A DNA stretch of 64,000 bases, taken from NCBI RefSeq assembly GCF_000024905.1, contig NC_013522.1:620001-684000 (forward strand), read 5' to 3'. The position numbers and the translations under genes are program-made. Source of the stretch: Thermanaerovibrio acidaminovorans DSM 6589. Its GTDB lineage: Bacteria; Synergistota; Synergistia; Synergistales; Synergistaceae. Position 1 is the first letter of the stretch. Each line of letters begins with the position of its first letter. The notes below the pieces were generated by a model that was not told the DNA's origin, made no database searches, and was given only the letters and a program-made list of their open reading frames with translations. Below, piece after piece: positions 24,314 through 32,565 of this stretch.

Positions 24314-26473
24314 TTGCAGGAGGGAGTTAGACGCACCTATCGAGTCTCCGGGATGACCTGTGCCACCTGTGCCAGGATGCTGCAGAGGTCCCTTTCCAGG
24401 GTGGAGGGAGTGATCTTTGCCTCCGTCGATCTGGCCACCGAGACCGCGCTGGTCATCTCCTCCGATGATGTGCCCGAGGGGGTCTTGCTCAAGGCGGCGG
24501 AGTCTGCGGGCTACCCCATGGTGCCCTTCGATCAGGCCCCGGACGTGGAGGAGGGCCGGTACCGGCGGGTGATCCGGGACCTTGCGGCATCCCTCGGGCT
24601 GTCCCTTCCGGTTTGGATAAACATGGTCCATCACATGGTCCTGCACGGCGGGGGCCTTATCCCCCGGTGGCTGGAGGTGGTCCTCGGCTTCGGGGCGGTG
24701 TTCCTTGGGGGTCGGGGGATCTTCCGGGGGGCCTACATAGCGGTGTCCCACCTTCACGCCAACATGGACGTGCTCATAGGGCTTGGTGCCGCCGCGGGTT
24801 GGATCACTGGCCTGGTTAACCTTCTAGCCCCGGAGGTGCCGTCGTTCCTGCCGGTGGGCACCATGATGGTGGCCCTTCACCTGCTGGGGCGGTTCATCGA
24901 GTCCCACCTGAGGGACCGGGCATCCAAGAAGGTGAAGGGGCTTCTGAACCTGAAGGCCCGGACCGCCCGGGTCGTCCGGGATGGGGTGGAGGAGATCCTG
25001 CCGGAGGAGATGCTGAGGGAGGGGGATCTGGTTAGGCTCCTGCCCGGGGAGCGAGTCCCCGCCGATGGGGTGGTGCTTGAGGGGGAGTCCGCCCTGGACG
25101 AGTCCTTCATAACCGGTGAGTCCAAGGCGGTGCACAAGCGGCCCGGGGACCAGCTGACCAGCGGGTCCGTGAACCTCAACGGGGTGCTCCTGATGGAGGC
25201 CCAGCGGGTGGGGGATGACTCCTTCGTTTCCCAAATGGTCCGGATGGTGAGGGAGTCCCAGGGGGCCAGGACCCCGATCCAGGCCCTGGCGGACCGGGTG
25301 ACCATGTACTTCGTCCCCGGGGTCCTGCTGTTGGCCCTGGTCTCCGCCCTGGCCTGGCACTTAGGGTTCCCCATCATGGACGGTCTGAGGACCCGGGTGG
25401 CGGGACTTGTGGGTCTAGGTGGCGGTCAGGTCCCCTGGCCATGGCTCTACGCTGCCATGGCCACCCTGGTCATCGCCTGTCCCTGCGCCCTGGGGCTCGC
25501 CACTCCCATGGCCCTGGCGGTGGCCACCGGGGAGGCGTCCAGCCTGGGAGTTCTTATCCGGGACGGGGAGGCCTTTCAGGAGCTCGGCAAGGTGGACGTG
25601 GTGGTCTTCGACAAGACCGGCACGGTGACCCACGGCCGCCCCAGGGTTGTGGATCACTCGTTGCCCCCTTGGGCTCTCTCGGCGGTCCTCTCCCTGGAGG
25701 CCCGGTCGTCCCACCCCATAGCCAAGGGGGTATGCGCGTTCCTGACCGATCTGGGGGTCCAGCAGGTCCCGGTGGAGGACCAGGCGGAGGAGCCCGGGAG
25801 GGGAGTGGTGGGAACCGTGGACGGGGTCCGCTGGTTCGTGGGGCGCCCCGATGGGGATCGGTGGGACAGTTGGTCCCGGGAGGGGCTCACGGTGGTGGAG
25901 GTCAGGAGGGATCGGGAGGTGGTGGGGGCCCTGGCCCTTCGGGATCCCCTTCGGGAGGACGCCAAGCGGGTGATAGAAGAGCTGGTTTCCAGAGGGATAA
26001 GGCCCATGATGGCCACCGGGGACTCCCAGGAGGTGGCCTCTCGGGTGGCGGCGGAGCTGGGGCTCCAGGACTGGTCGTTCCGGATGAGGCCCCAGGACAA
26101 GCTTCAGCTGGTCAACCGCCTTCAGTCCCAGGGGATGAGGGTGGCCATGGTGGGGGACGGGATAAACGACGCCGCCTCCCTCAAGGGGGCCAATGTGGGC
26201 ATTGCCATGGGGTCCGGCCTGGACTTGGCCATCGAGAGCGCGGACCTGGTGCTGGTCCGGGGAGGCCTCTACGGGGTGGTGGGGGCGGTGGACGTATCCA
26301 GATCCCTAACCAGGATCATAGCCCAGAACCTGGCGGGGGCCTTCATATACAACGTCCTGTTCATCCCCATGGCCATGGTGGGGCTTATGCACCCCATGCT
26401 GGCGGAGCTGGCCATGCTGTGTAGCTCCATAACGGTTATAATCAATTCGCTCAGGATAAGGGCGAGGCGTTAG
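24314..26473 (+). CDS. copA: Copper-translocating P-type ATPase
   Basis: A roughly 719-residue P1B-type ATPase exporting Cu(I). One N-terminal heavy-metal domain has GMTCATCARM. Later come TGES in ESFITGESKAVHK (actuator), the membrane metal site IACPCALGLATP, the phosphorylation site FDKTGTVTHG, the HP motif SSHPIAKG, and the hinge GDGINDAASLKGA. The TTG at 24314 is preferred because GAGGAGG directly abuts the ATG at 24308, leaving that ATG poorly spaced. It is followed 17 bases later by a copper chaperone gene. No CsoR or CopY regulator is visible nearby. Confidence 0.94.
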   Translation: MQEGVRRTYRVSGMTCATCARMLQRSLSRVEGVIFASVDLATETALVISSDDVPEGVLLKAAESAGYPMVPFDQAPDVEEGRYRRVIRDLAASLGLSLPVWINMVHHMVLHGGGLIPRWLEVVLGFGAVFLGGRGIFRGAYIAVSHLHANMDVLIGLGAAAGWITGLVNLLAPEVPSFLPVGTMMVALHLLGRFIESHLRDRASKKVKGLLNLKARTARVVRDGVEEILPEEMLREGDLVRLLPGERVPADGVVLEGESALDESFITGESKAVHKRPGDQLTSGSVNLNGVLLMEAQRVGDDSFVSQMVRMVRESQGARTPIQALADRVTMYFVPGVLLLALVSALAWHLGFPIMDGLRTRVAGLVGLGGGQVPWPWLYAAMATLVIACPCALGLATPMALAVATGEASSLGVLIRDGEAFQELGKVDVVVFDKTGTVTHGRPRVVDHSLPPWALSAVLSLEARSSHPIAKGVCAFLTDLGVQQVPVEDQAEEPGRGVVGTVDGVRWFVGRPDGDRWDSWSREGLTVVEVRRDREVVGALALRDPLREDAKRVIEELVSRGIRPMMATGDSQEVASRVAAELGLQDWSFRMRPQDKLQLVNRLQSQGMRVAMVGDGINDAASLKGANVGIAMGSGLDLAIESADLVLVRGGLYGVVGAVDVSRSLTRIIAQNLAGAFIYNVLFIPMAMVGLMHPMLAELAMLCSSITVIINSLRIRARR

Positions 26474-26490
26474 GAGGGGATCGGATCGCC

Positions 26491-26685
26491 ATGATTACCT
26501 TGAAGGTGGATGACATGTCCTGTGAGCATTGCGTGAGGAGGATAACCGATGCGCTCAAGTCCGCGGGAATCCAGGGCTTCACCTTGGACTTGAGCTCCAA
26601 GTCGGTCTCCTTGGCCAGCGAGGGGGATGTGGAGAGGGCCGTGGAGGCCTTGGAGGGGGCGGGCTACCCAAGCCGGGTGGCCTGA
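26491..26685 (+). CDS. copZ: Copper chaperone (heavy-metal-associated domain)
   Basis: A 64-residue single-domain protein with the metal site DDMSCEHCVRRIT (CxxC), delivering Cu(I) to CopA. Length matches CopZ (about 65-70). It lies 17 bases after copA in one operon. The end of its coding sequence, including the TGA, forms part of the terminator hairpin. Confidence 0.92.
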   Translation: MITLKVDDMSCEHCVRRITDALKSAGIQGFTLDLSSKSVSLASEGDVERAVEALEGAGYPSRVA

Positions 26686-26698
26686 GCCCCCCTTTTTT
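26655..26698 (+). terminator. Terminator overlapping the 3' end of copZ
   Basis: GGGGGC (26655-26660) pairs with GCCCCC, with an inner, slightly imperfect stem, then six T. The copZ stop codon lies within the 3' arm region. A strongly AT-rich stretch follows (26698-26720). Confidence 0.7.
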
Positions 26699-26740
26699 GC
26701 AATTTAAATTAAATTTGCATTTGGTTTCGGGGGTGGGGAT

Positions 26741-27166
26741 TTGATCTCGGTGGATGCCTTGCCGTCCAGGCTGCGTGAGCTTGGCTTTGAGCCCTGGGAG
26801 GGGTTCGGCGTCCGTGGGGCTTTTAGGCAGGTCACCTTCGTCAAGGACGCGTTGCTTGGAGAGGTCTGCCGGTACCACGCGCTGGATCACCTGATCTGGG
26901 GGACGGTGGACGTCTCGCTGGCGGACCGGATACTGGCCGGATCGTCTCCCCTGGAGGACGTGATGACCCAGAGGTTCCTTATATGGACCAGGAGTGGCGG
27001 GGACGGCCGGCGCCGGGTCCGGTCGTTCCTTTTCGGTTTCAGGGGTTTCGCGGAGGTCTGCGTAATGGGCCCCGGCATGAGGCCCCCCAGGGGGTTCGAG
27101 GACCTTGTCGTCCTGGCGGAGGCCTCCCTTGAGGGGCCAAAGGGGGGAGGTGATGGCCGGGTTTGA
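26741..27166 (+). CDS. Hypothetical protein, 141 residues
   Basis: Not recognised. Soluble, mixed alpha/beta composition, with the segments CRYHALDHLIWGTVDVSL and FLFGFRGFAEVCVMGPG the most hydrophobic. Three cysteines do not form a motif. TTG start, preceded by GGGGGTGGGG. Codon use matches the surroundings. It lies between the copZ terminator and cstA, and the gap to cstA (57 bases) holds a ribosome site but no clear promoter, so it may be co-transcribed with cstA. Confidence 0.6.
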   Translation: MISVDALPSRLRELGFEPWEGFGVRGAFRQVTFVKDALLGEVCRYHALDHLIWGTVDVSLADRILAGSSPLEDVMTQRFLIWTRSGGDGRRRVRSFLFGFRGFAEVCVMGPGMRPPRGFEDLVVLAEASLEGPKGGGDGRV

Positions 27167-27223
27167 CGTGGCGATTGAATCTAGGCGGCTGGGTTTGAGT
27201 TAGCATATTTGGGAGGTGTTATC

Positions 27224-28843
27224 ATGCTGTTCGGTCTTCTGTTGGCGGCCATAGCGTTGTTCGCCGTCTGTTACAGGGTCTACGGGTTCAAGATGGCCAG
27301 GATATATGGCCTGGACGACACCAGGAACACCCCGGCGGTGGAGATCTGCGATGGGTTCGACTACTGTCCCGCCCATCCGTCGGTCCTCCTGGGGCACCAC
27401 TTCTCCTCCATAGCCGGGGCGGGGCCCATAGTGGGACCCATAACCGCCGCCTCCATGTTCGGCTGGCTTCCCGCCTACCTGTGGTGTCTGGTGGGATCCG
27501 CATTCTTCGGGGGCCCCCACGACTTCGGCGCCCTGGTCTCCTCCATGAGGCACGAGGGCAAGTCGGTGGGGGAGGTGGTGGACCGCTGGATAGGCCACAG
27601 GGGGAAGACCCTGTTCCTGTGCTTCACCATTCTGGCGCTGGTCCTGGTGGTGGCGGTGTTCCTGCAGCTTGCGGCCAACTCCTTCGCGGCGGACCCGGCG
27701 GTGGCCTTCTCGGGCATGCTGTACATAGGCCTGGCCATGGTGTTCGGCGTGCTGGTTTACCGCTATCGCATATCCATCCTCTGGGCCACGGTGGTGATGG
27801 TCCCCCTGGTCATCTACGCCTGCTGGTACGGCAACAGCGCCCCCTGGGTCTCCCGGGTCTTCACCCTCTCGAGCGATACCTGGCGCTGGGTCCTGGCGGC
27901 CTACATATTCTTCGCTTCGGTCCTTCCCGTCTGGCTTCTGCTTCAGCCCAGGGACTACCTGGCCTCCTACTTCCTCTACTTCTCGGTGATAATAGGGACC
28001 ATCGGGATGGTCCTGGGCCGGGGGGCGGACTTCCAGGTGACCCTGCCTGCCTTCAAGGGCTTCACCGCCGGAAGCCAGTACATGTGGCCCATGCTGTTCG
28101 TGGTGGTGGCCTGCGGGGCCATCTCGGGTTTCCACTCCCTGGTGGGCAGCGGCACCACCTCCAAGCAGCTTCGCAGGGAGACCGACGCAGTGGCGGTTGG
28201 CTACGGTTCCATGCTGCTGGAGGGGGTGGTGGCGGTCATAGCCATAGGCACCGTGATGATAAGCGGCGGCGTGGACCAGGGAGGGCCGGTGGTAACCTAC
28301 GCCAAGGGGTTCGGCAAGTTCGCTGGCCTTCTGGGGATAGATCCCAAGGTGGGCATGTCCCTGGGTCTGCTGGCCATAAACTCGTTCATCCTCACGTCCC
28401 TTGACACCGCCACCAGGCTCACCCGGTACCAGATCCAGGAGCTCACCAACAACAGGGTGGACAAGTACACCGCCACGGTTATAACCGTCATAGGCGCCCT
28501 GGCGCTCCTGCTGGTAAAGATCCACGGGGCGGACGGCAAGGAGGTCCCCGCCTGGGCGGCCATCTGGCCCGTCTTCGGCGCCTCCAACCAGATGGTGGCC
28601 GCCCTGGCGTTGCTCTCCATCGCCGTGTGGGTGGCCAAGGGGCTCAAGAAGGACAACCGGTTCCTCATGGCCCCCATGTGGTTCATGTTGCTCACCACCG
28701 TTGGGGCCCTGGTCCTGATGATCAAGGACAACCTGATGCTGGCCACCCCCAACTACGTGCTGGTGGTCCCGTCGGTTCTTCTGCTCATCCTGGCCATCAT
28801 GATGGTCAAGGAGGCTTTCGACGCCCTGAAGAGGGCCAGCTGA
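27224..28843 (+). CDS. cstA: Carbon starvation protein CstA family transporter
   Basis: A 539-residue membrane protein with many transmembrane segments. Signature stretches are HHFSSIAGAGPIVGP, DFGALVSSMRHEGKSVGE, HSLVGSGTTSKQL and SLDTATRLTRYQIQEL. Members carry peptides or pyruvate (the E. coli paralogues CstA and BtsT). This is a shorter form than E. coli CstA (about 700). The ATG has GGGAGGTG upstream. In a peptide fermenter, peptide or pyruvate uptake would both make sense; sequence does not decide. Confidence 0.92.
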   Translation: MLFGLLLAAIALFAVCYRVYGFKMARIYGLDDTRNTPAVEICDGFDYCPAHPSVLLGHHFSSIAGAGPIVGPITAASMFGWLPAYLWCLVGSAFFGGPHDFGALVSSMRHEGKSVGEVVDRWIGHRGKTLFLCFTILALVLVVAVFLQLAANSFAADPAVAFSGMLYIGLAMVFGVLVYRYRISILWATVVMVPLVIYACWYGNSAPWVSRVFTLSSDTWRWVLAAYIFFASVLPVWLLLQPRDYLASYFLYFSVIIGTIGMVLGRGADFQVTLPAFKGFTAGSQYMWPMLFVVVACGAISGFHSLVGSGTTSKQLRRETDAVAVGYGSMLLEGVVAVIAIGTVMISGGVDQGGPVVTYAKGFGKFAGLLGIDPKVGMSLGLLAINSFILTSLDTATRLTRYQIQELTNNRVDKYTATVITVIGALALLLVKIHGADGKEVPAWAAIWPVFGASNQMVAALALLSIAVWVAKGLKKDNRFLMAPMWFMLLTTVGALVLMIKDNLMLATPNYVLVVPSVLLLILAIMMVKEAFDALKRAS

Positions 28844-28852
28844 GTCGGTCCC

Positions 28853-28882
28853 AAGGGCCCGGGGAGTTTCCCGGGCCTTTTT
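28853..28882 (+). terminator. Rho-independent terminator of cstA
   Basis: GGCCCGGG, 6-base loop, CCCGGGCC, then five T. The A/T pairs flanking the stem lengthen it. Confidence 0.9.
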
Positions 28883-28902
28883 CCCTCTCTCGTCGGCGGG
28901 GC

Positions 28903-28930
28903 TTGACTTGCGGGGAGGAGGAGTTAAACT
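28903..28930 (+). promoter_or_regulatory. Promoter of the korAB operon
   Basis: TTGACT (28903-28908), 16-base spacer, TAAACT (28925-28930). The leader to the GTG at 28959 is only about 20 bases. Confidence 0.55.
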
Positions 28931-28958
28931 AAAATAGTTATAGATTGGAGGGGTGACA

Positions 28959-30698
28959 GTGGGGACCGTGCTTCCTTCCTCGCCCGGCGGGGACCTATCG
29001 ATCGTCATATGCGGAGCCGCCGGGCAGGGGCTCCAGACGGTGGAGACCCTGGGGGCCGCCATGTTCAAGCGGATGGGGCTTCACGTGTTTGCCACAAAGG
29101 AGTTCATGTCCCGGGTTAGGGGGGGCAGCAACTCCTCCCAGCTTCGCCTGTCGGAGCTCCCGGTCAGGGCCCTGGTGGACCGGATCGACCTCTTGATCTG
29201 CCTGAACCGGGGCCTTCGGGACAACGTGATCCGGAGGATCTCCAAGGATACCCTGGTGATCGCCGACCCGGAGGAGATGGGGGGTGAGGCGGAGGGCCTG
29301 GGTGGCCGGTTCGTTCCCTTCCCGATCCTCTCCATGGCCCGGTCCTCCGGCGGTCCTGCCCTGGCCAGTTCGGTGGTGCTGGGGCTGATGGGGGCCCTGG
29401 TGGGTGTCCAGTGGGAACTCCTGGAGAGGGAGGTCAGGGGCCGTTTCGCCGCCAAGGGGGAGAAGGTCTTGAGCGGCAACCTGAAGGCCGCCCAGGAGGG
29501 GTTCCATGGGGCCCTGGGGCTTAAGTCCTCGGAGGGAATCGTGGTCAACCTGGTGCCCCGTTCATCCCTCTCGGGGCGGCTCCTCATGTCCGGCAACGAC
29601 GGGGTCTTCATGGGGGCCATAGCGGGGGGATGCGACTTCGTGACCGCCTACCCCATGTCCCCCGGGAGCGGGGTCCTGCACCTGATGGCCCAGCACGCCA
29701 GGGCCTTCCGGGTGGCGGTGGAGCAGGCGGAGGACGAGATCGCCGCCGCCAACATGGTGCTTGGGGCCTGGTACGCCGGCGCCAGGGCCATGGCCACCAC
29801 CTCCGGAGGTGGGTTCGCCCTCATGTGCGAGGCGGTTAGCCTCTGCGGCGTCTCCGAGGTCCCCATGGTGGTCCACATAGGCCAGAGGCCTGGTCCCGCC
29901 ACCGGAATGGCCACCAGGACCGAGCAGGCGGACCTCAACCTGGCCCTCTACGCGGGGCATGGGGAATTCCCCCGGGCCATATTTACCCCCGGGGACGTGG
30001 AGGAGGCCTTTCACTGCACCCGGGCCGCCTTCGAGGTGGCGGATCAGTGCCAGGTGCCCGCCTTCGTCCTCACCGACCAGTACCTGCTGGACAGCTCCCA
30101 TGACCTGGACCCTTTCTCGGTGGGGCACATCTCCACCAATTGGGTGGTGGAGACCTCCTCCGACTACGGAAGGTACCGGATCACCCCCGATGGGATATCC
30201 CCCCGGGGCGTACCGGGCCTGGGGGAGGGGCTCGTATGTGTGGACAGCCACGAGCACGACGAGTGGGGGCACATGAAGGAGGACTTCCAACTCCGGGTCA
30301 GGATGACCAGGAAGCGGCTCGCCAAGGAGGAGGTCTTGAGGGCCCGGGTCATGCCCCCGGTCTTCAACGGCCCCTCGGACGCCCCCTTCGTGGTGGTTGG
30401 TTGGGGCTCCACCAAGGAGATAGTCCGGGAGGCCATATCCAGCCCGGAGCTTGAGGGCCGGTTCTGCCAGGTCCACCTTCCCCAGGTTTGGCCCCTGCCC
30501 CTTAAGGCCTTGAGGGATCTGATCCGGGATCGGCGGGTGGTGGTCCTGGAGGGCAACGCCACCGGACAGTTGGATGCGCTACTCAGGATCCACGGCATAT
30601 GCTCCCACGGGAGGATCAACCACTTCTCGGGCCTTCAGATGCCCGTAGAGGACGCGGTGGCGGCCCTTCGGGAGATGGACTTTGAGGGGGGTGCTTAG
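28959..30698 (+). CDS. 2-oxoacid:acceptor oxidoreductase, fused gamma-alpha subunit (KorA-like)
   Basis: A 579-residue fusion. The N-terminal 190 residues are a gamma domain (IVICGAAGQGLQTVETLG, FMSRVRGGSNSSQLRLS). The rest is the alpha, TPP-pyrimidine domain (MSGNDGVFMGAIAGGCDF, EQAEDEIAAANMVLGA, MATTSGGGFALMCEA). This layout is typical of 2-oxoglutarate or 2-oxoacid:ferredoxin oxidoreductases of the KorA type. The GTG at 28959 has GGAGGGG well spaced upstream. It is followed 2 bases later by the beta subunit. It is clearly distinct from the four-subunit enzyme at 3.5-6.2 kb. Substrate not determined. Confidence 0.9.
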   Translation: MGTVLPSSPGGDLSIVICGAAGQGLQTVETLGAAMFKRMGLHVFATKEFMSRVRGGSNSSQLRLSELPVRALVDRIDLLICLNRGLRDNVIRRISKDTLVIADPEEMGGEAEGLGGRFVPFPILSMARSSGGPALASSVVLGLMGALVGVQWELLEREVRGRFAAKGEKVLSGNLKAAQEGFHGALGLKSSEGIVVNLVPRSSLSGRLLMSGNDGVFMGAIAGGCDFVTAYPMSPGSGVLHLMAQHARAFRVAVEQAEDEIAAANMVLGAWYAGARAMATTSGGGFALMCEAVSLCGVSEVPMVVHIGQRPGPATGMATRTEQADLNLALYAGHGEFPRAIFTPGDVEEAFHCTRAAFEVADQCQVPAFVLTDQYLLDSSHDLDPFSVGHISTNWVVETSSDYGRYRITPDGISPRGVPGLGEGLVCVDSHEHDEWGHMKEDFQLRVRMTRKRLAKEEVLRARVMPPVFNGPSDAPFVVVGWGSTKEIVREAISSPELEGRFCQVHLPQVWPLPLKALRDLIRDRRVVVLEGNATGQLDALLRIHGICSHGRINHFSGLQMPVEDAVAALREMDFEGGA

Positions 30699-30699
30699 A

Positions 30700-31557
30700 A
30701 TGGATCCCAGGGTCTTCGACGTGCCGGGGGATAACTCCTGGTGCCCCGGTTGCGGGAACTTCCCCATCCTGGACTGCCTCAAATCCGCGGTGGCGGGGCT
30801 GGGGTTGGCCCCCAAGGATGTGGTGGTGGTCTCCGGCATAGGCCAGGCGGCAAAGCTCCCCCACTACTTCAGGAGCCACTTCTTCAACGGCCTCCACGGC
30901 AGGGCCATCCCGGTGGCCACCGCCATCCAGGCGGCCAATCCATCCCTCAAGGTCATATGCGTTGGAGGGGACGGGGACATGTACGGCGAGGGGGGGAACC
31001 ACTTTATCCACGCGGTGAGGAGGAACCCGGACATCCTGCACATGGTGCACAACAACATGGTATACGGTCTGACCAAGGGGCAGGCGTCCCCAACCAGTCC
31101 AAGGGGCATGGTGACCCCGGTGCAGGTGGACGGGGTCTCCTCGGAGCCCTTCAACCCCCTGTCGGTGGCGGTGGCCCTGGGGGCCTCCTTCGTGGCCCGG
31201 GTCTTCTGCGCCGACAAGGAGATGATGGTCCGGGTGTTGCAGGAGGCCATCAACTGGGAGGGGTATGCCCTGGTGGACATATTCCAGCCCTGCGTCTCCT
31301 TCAACAAGATAAACACCTACCAGTGGTTCAAGGAGAACACGGTGCCCGTAGGGGAGGACCACGATCCCCACGATCGAGAGGCGGCCATGAGGCTGGCCCT
31401 GTCGGGTCCCCCTTACCCGGTGGGGGTCATCTACAGGAACAAGGGGGTTCCCTTCCACCGGAACCTGGCCCCCTACGCCGACGGGGACCAGACGCCCCTT
31501 TACAGGAGATCCCGATCCGTTGAGGAGGTGGACTCCTTCCTGGAGCGATACCGGTGA
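30700..31557 (+). CDS. 2-oxoacid:acceptor oxidoreductase, beta subunit (KorB-like)
   Basis: A 285-residue TPP-binding beta chain with SWCPGCGNFPILDCL (Fe-S/TPP region), VCVGGDGDMYGEGGNHFIHA (as ICVGGDGDMYGEGG) and HNNMVYGLTKGQASPTS. The cysteines in WCPGCGN and later FCADKE and QPCVSF could hold the single 4Fe-4S cluster of this class. The ATG is preceded by GAGGGGGGTG inside the end of the alpha gene. Together with the upstream fusion it forms a two-subunit oxidoreductase making acyl-CoA and reduced ferredoxin. Confidence 0.93.
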   Translation: MDPRVFDVPGDNSWCPGCGNFPILDCLKSAVAGLGLAPKDVVVVSGIGQAAKLPHYFRSHFFNGLHGRAIPVATAIQAANPSLKVICVGGDGDMYGEGGNHFIHAVRRNPDILHMVHNNMVYGLTKGQASPTSPRGMVTPVQVDGVSSEPFNPLSVAVALGASFVARVFCADKEMMVRVLQEAINWEGYALVDIFQPCVSFNKINTYQWFKENTVPVGEDHDPHDREAAMRLALSGPPYPVGVIYRNKGVPFHRNLAPYADGDQTPLYRRSRSVEEVDSFLERYR

Positions 31558-31634
31558 ACCCAGGCATCCGTTTTGCGGGAGAGGTGCGGTTCGGTTAAAT
31601 CATATTAAAACCATACACATAGGAGGAGATCATC

Positions 31635-32090
31635 ATGACGGAGCAGATCAAGGTGGGCGATCAGGTTAGGGACTTCACCCTCAAGGACCAGGACGGGAAC
31701 GATGTGACCCTGTCCTCCCTTAGGGGTAAGAAGGTGCTGTTGTCCTTCCATCCCCTGGCTTGGACCCCCATATGCAGGGACCAGATGAAGGCCCTGGACG
31801 ACCTCTACGACCGGTTCGTCGCCAAGGGGGTGGAGCCCCTGGGGCTCAGCGTGGACCCGATACCATCCAAGAAGGCCTGGGCGGACTCCATGGGGATAAG
31901 GAGCTTGAAGCTGTTGTCGGACTTCTGGCCCCACGGGGCGGTGGCGGACTCGCTGGGACTCTTCATCGAGAAGCACGGGTTCTCCGGCCGGGCCAACGTG
32001 CTGGTGGACGAGGAGGGCCGGGTCCAGTGGGTCAAGGTCTACGAGCTAAAGACCCTCCCGGACTTTGAGGAGGTGCTGAACCTGTTGTAA
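31635..32090 (+). CDS. Peroxiredoxin with a single cysteine
   Basis: A 151-residue AhpC/TSA-family peroxidase. The peroxidatic cysteine is in PLAWTPICRDQM, matching the PxxxTxxC active site. It is the only cysteine in the protein, so resolution needs an external thiol or partner. The thioredoxin-fold strands are KVLLSFHPL, PLGLSVDPIPS and ANVLVDEEGRVQW. Preceded by AGGAGGAG. The next gene encodes a superoxide-reductase-like protein, so the pair looks like an oxidative stress unit in an anaerobe (inference). Confidence 0.9.
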   Translation: MTEQIKVGDQVRDFTLKDQDGNDVTLSSLRGKKVLLSFHPLAWTPICRDQMKALDDLYDRFVAKGVEPLGLSVDPIPSKKAWADSMGIRSLKLLSDFWPHGAVADSLGLFIEKHGFSGRANVLVDEEGRVQWVKVYELKTLPDFEEVLNLL

Positions 32091-32116
32091 ACTATCCTCG
32101 AGAGGGGGTGTTCCCT

Positions 32117-32461
32117 TTGAGGAAGTTGCTTGCGATCCTTTTGGCCATGGGGTTCCTGCTGGGGTCCTTCCAGGGGGCCATGGCGCACCCGCCGGCGGAG
32201 GTGCTCCTTGACTACGACGGGTCGGTGCTCACCGTGACGGCCAGGCATCAGGTGTCTGACCCGGCCAAGCATTACGTGAGCCGGATATCGGTCTTCATCG
32301 GGGGCAAGCTGGTGGAGCAGCGGGAGTACAAGTCCCAGGGGGACGGTTCCAAGGAGGTTGACCAGTTTCAGATAGGTTCCATCCCCAAGGGATCGGAGAT
32401 CAAGGTGACCGCGGTCTGTTCCATCATGGGCAGCGCCAGCGGCACGCTCAAGGTCCAGTGA
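32117..32461 (+). CDS. Exported superoxide-reductase-like domain protein
   Basis: A 114-residue protein with an N-terminal signal peptide (KLLAILLAMGFLLGSFQGAMA). The mature part resembles the desulfoferrodoxin/neelaredoxin iron-binding domain: DPAKHYVSRISVFIGGKLV matches the family HPMxxxHYI strand, and ITAVCSIMGSA-like KVTAVCSIMGSASGTL matches the terminal CNxHG strand. The Cys is kept but the last His ligand is replaced (SIMG instead of NIHG), and the HP pair is lost. Two other histidines remain (ARHQ and KHYV). It may bind metal differently or have lost activity. The TTG at 32117 is chosen for spacing from GAGGGGG. Confidence 0.65.
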   Translation: MRKLLAILLAMGFLLGSFQGAMAHPPAEVLLDYDGSVLTVTARHQVSDPAKHYVSRISVFIGGKLVEQREYKSQGDGSKEVDQFQIGSIPKGSEIKVTAVCSIMGSASGTLKVQ

Positions 32462-32477
32462 GCCCCACCTAGGGGCA

Positions 32478-32517
32478 GGATCCGGGGCGGGGGTGATCCC
32501 CCGCCCCGGATCCTTTT
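32478..32517 (+). terminator. Very strong terminator after the peroxiredoxin unit
   Basis: A perfect 16-bp GC-rich stem (GGATCCGGGGCGGGGG with its complement) around a TGAT loop, then TTTTCT. It separates this unit from the convergent folK. Confidence 0.9.
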
Positions 32518-32565
32518 CTGCCCGGTGCTTCCCCTGGGCCGATGGGACCCATCCCCTTTGGTCGA

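Noticed and set aside
27200-29068. Long open frame on the minus strand opposite cstA
   Set aside because: It is a His/Gly/Pro-rich shadow of the cstA coding sequence caused by high GC third positions; cstA has a clear ribosome site, membrane helices and family motifs.
31571-31610. Promoter TTGCGG-17-TAAATC before the peroxiredoxin gene
   Set aside because: Both hexamers are weak and an AT-rich stretch nearby gives several equal alternatives, so it is not listed as a feature.
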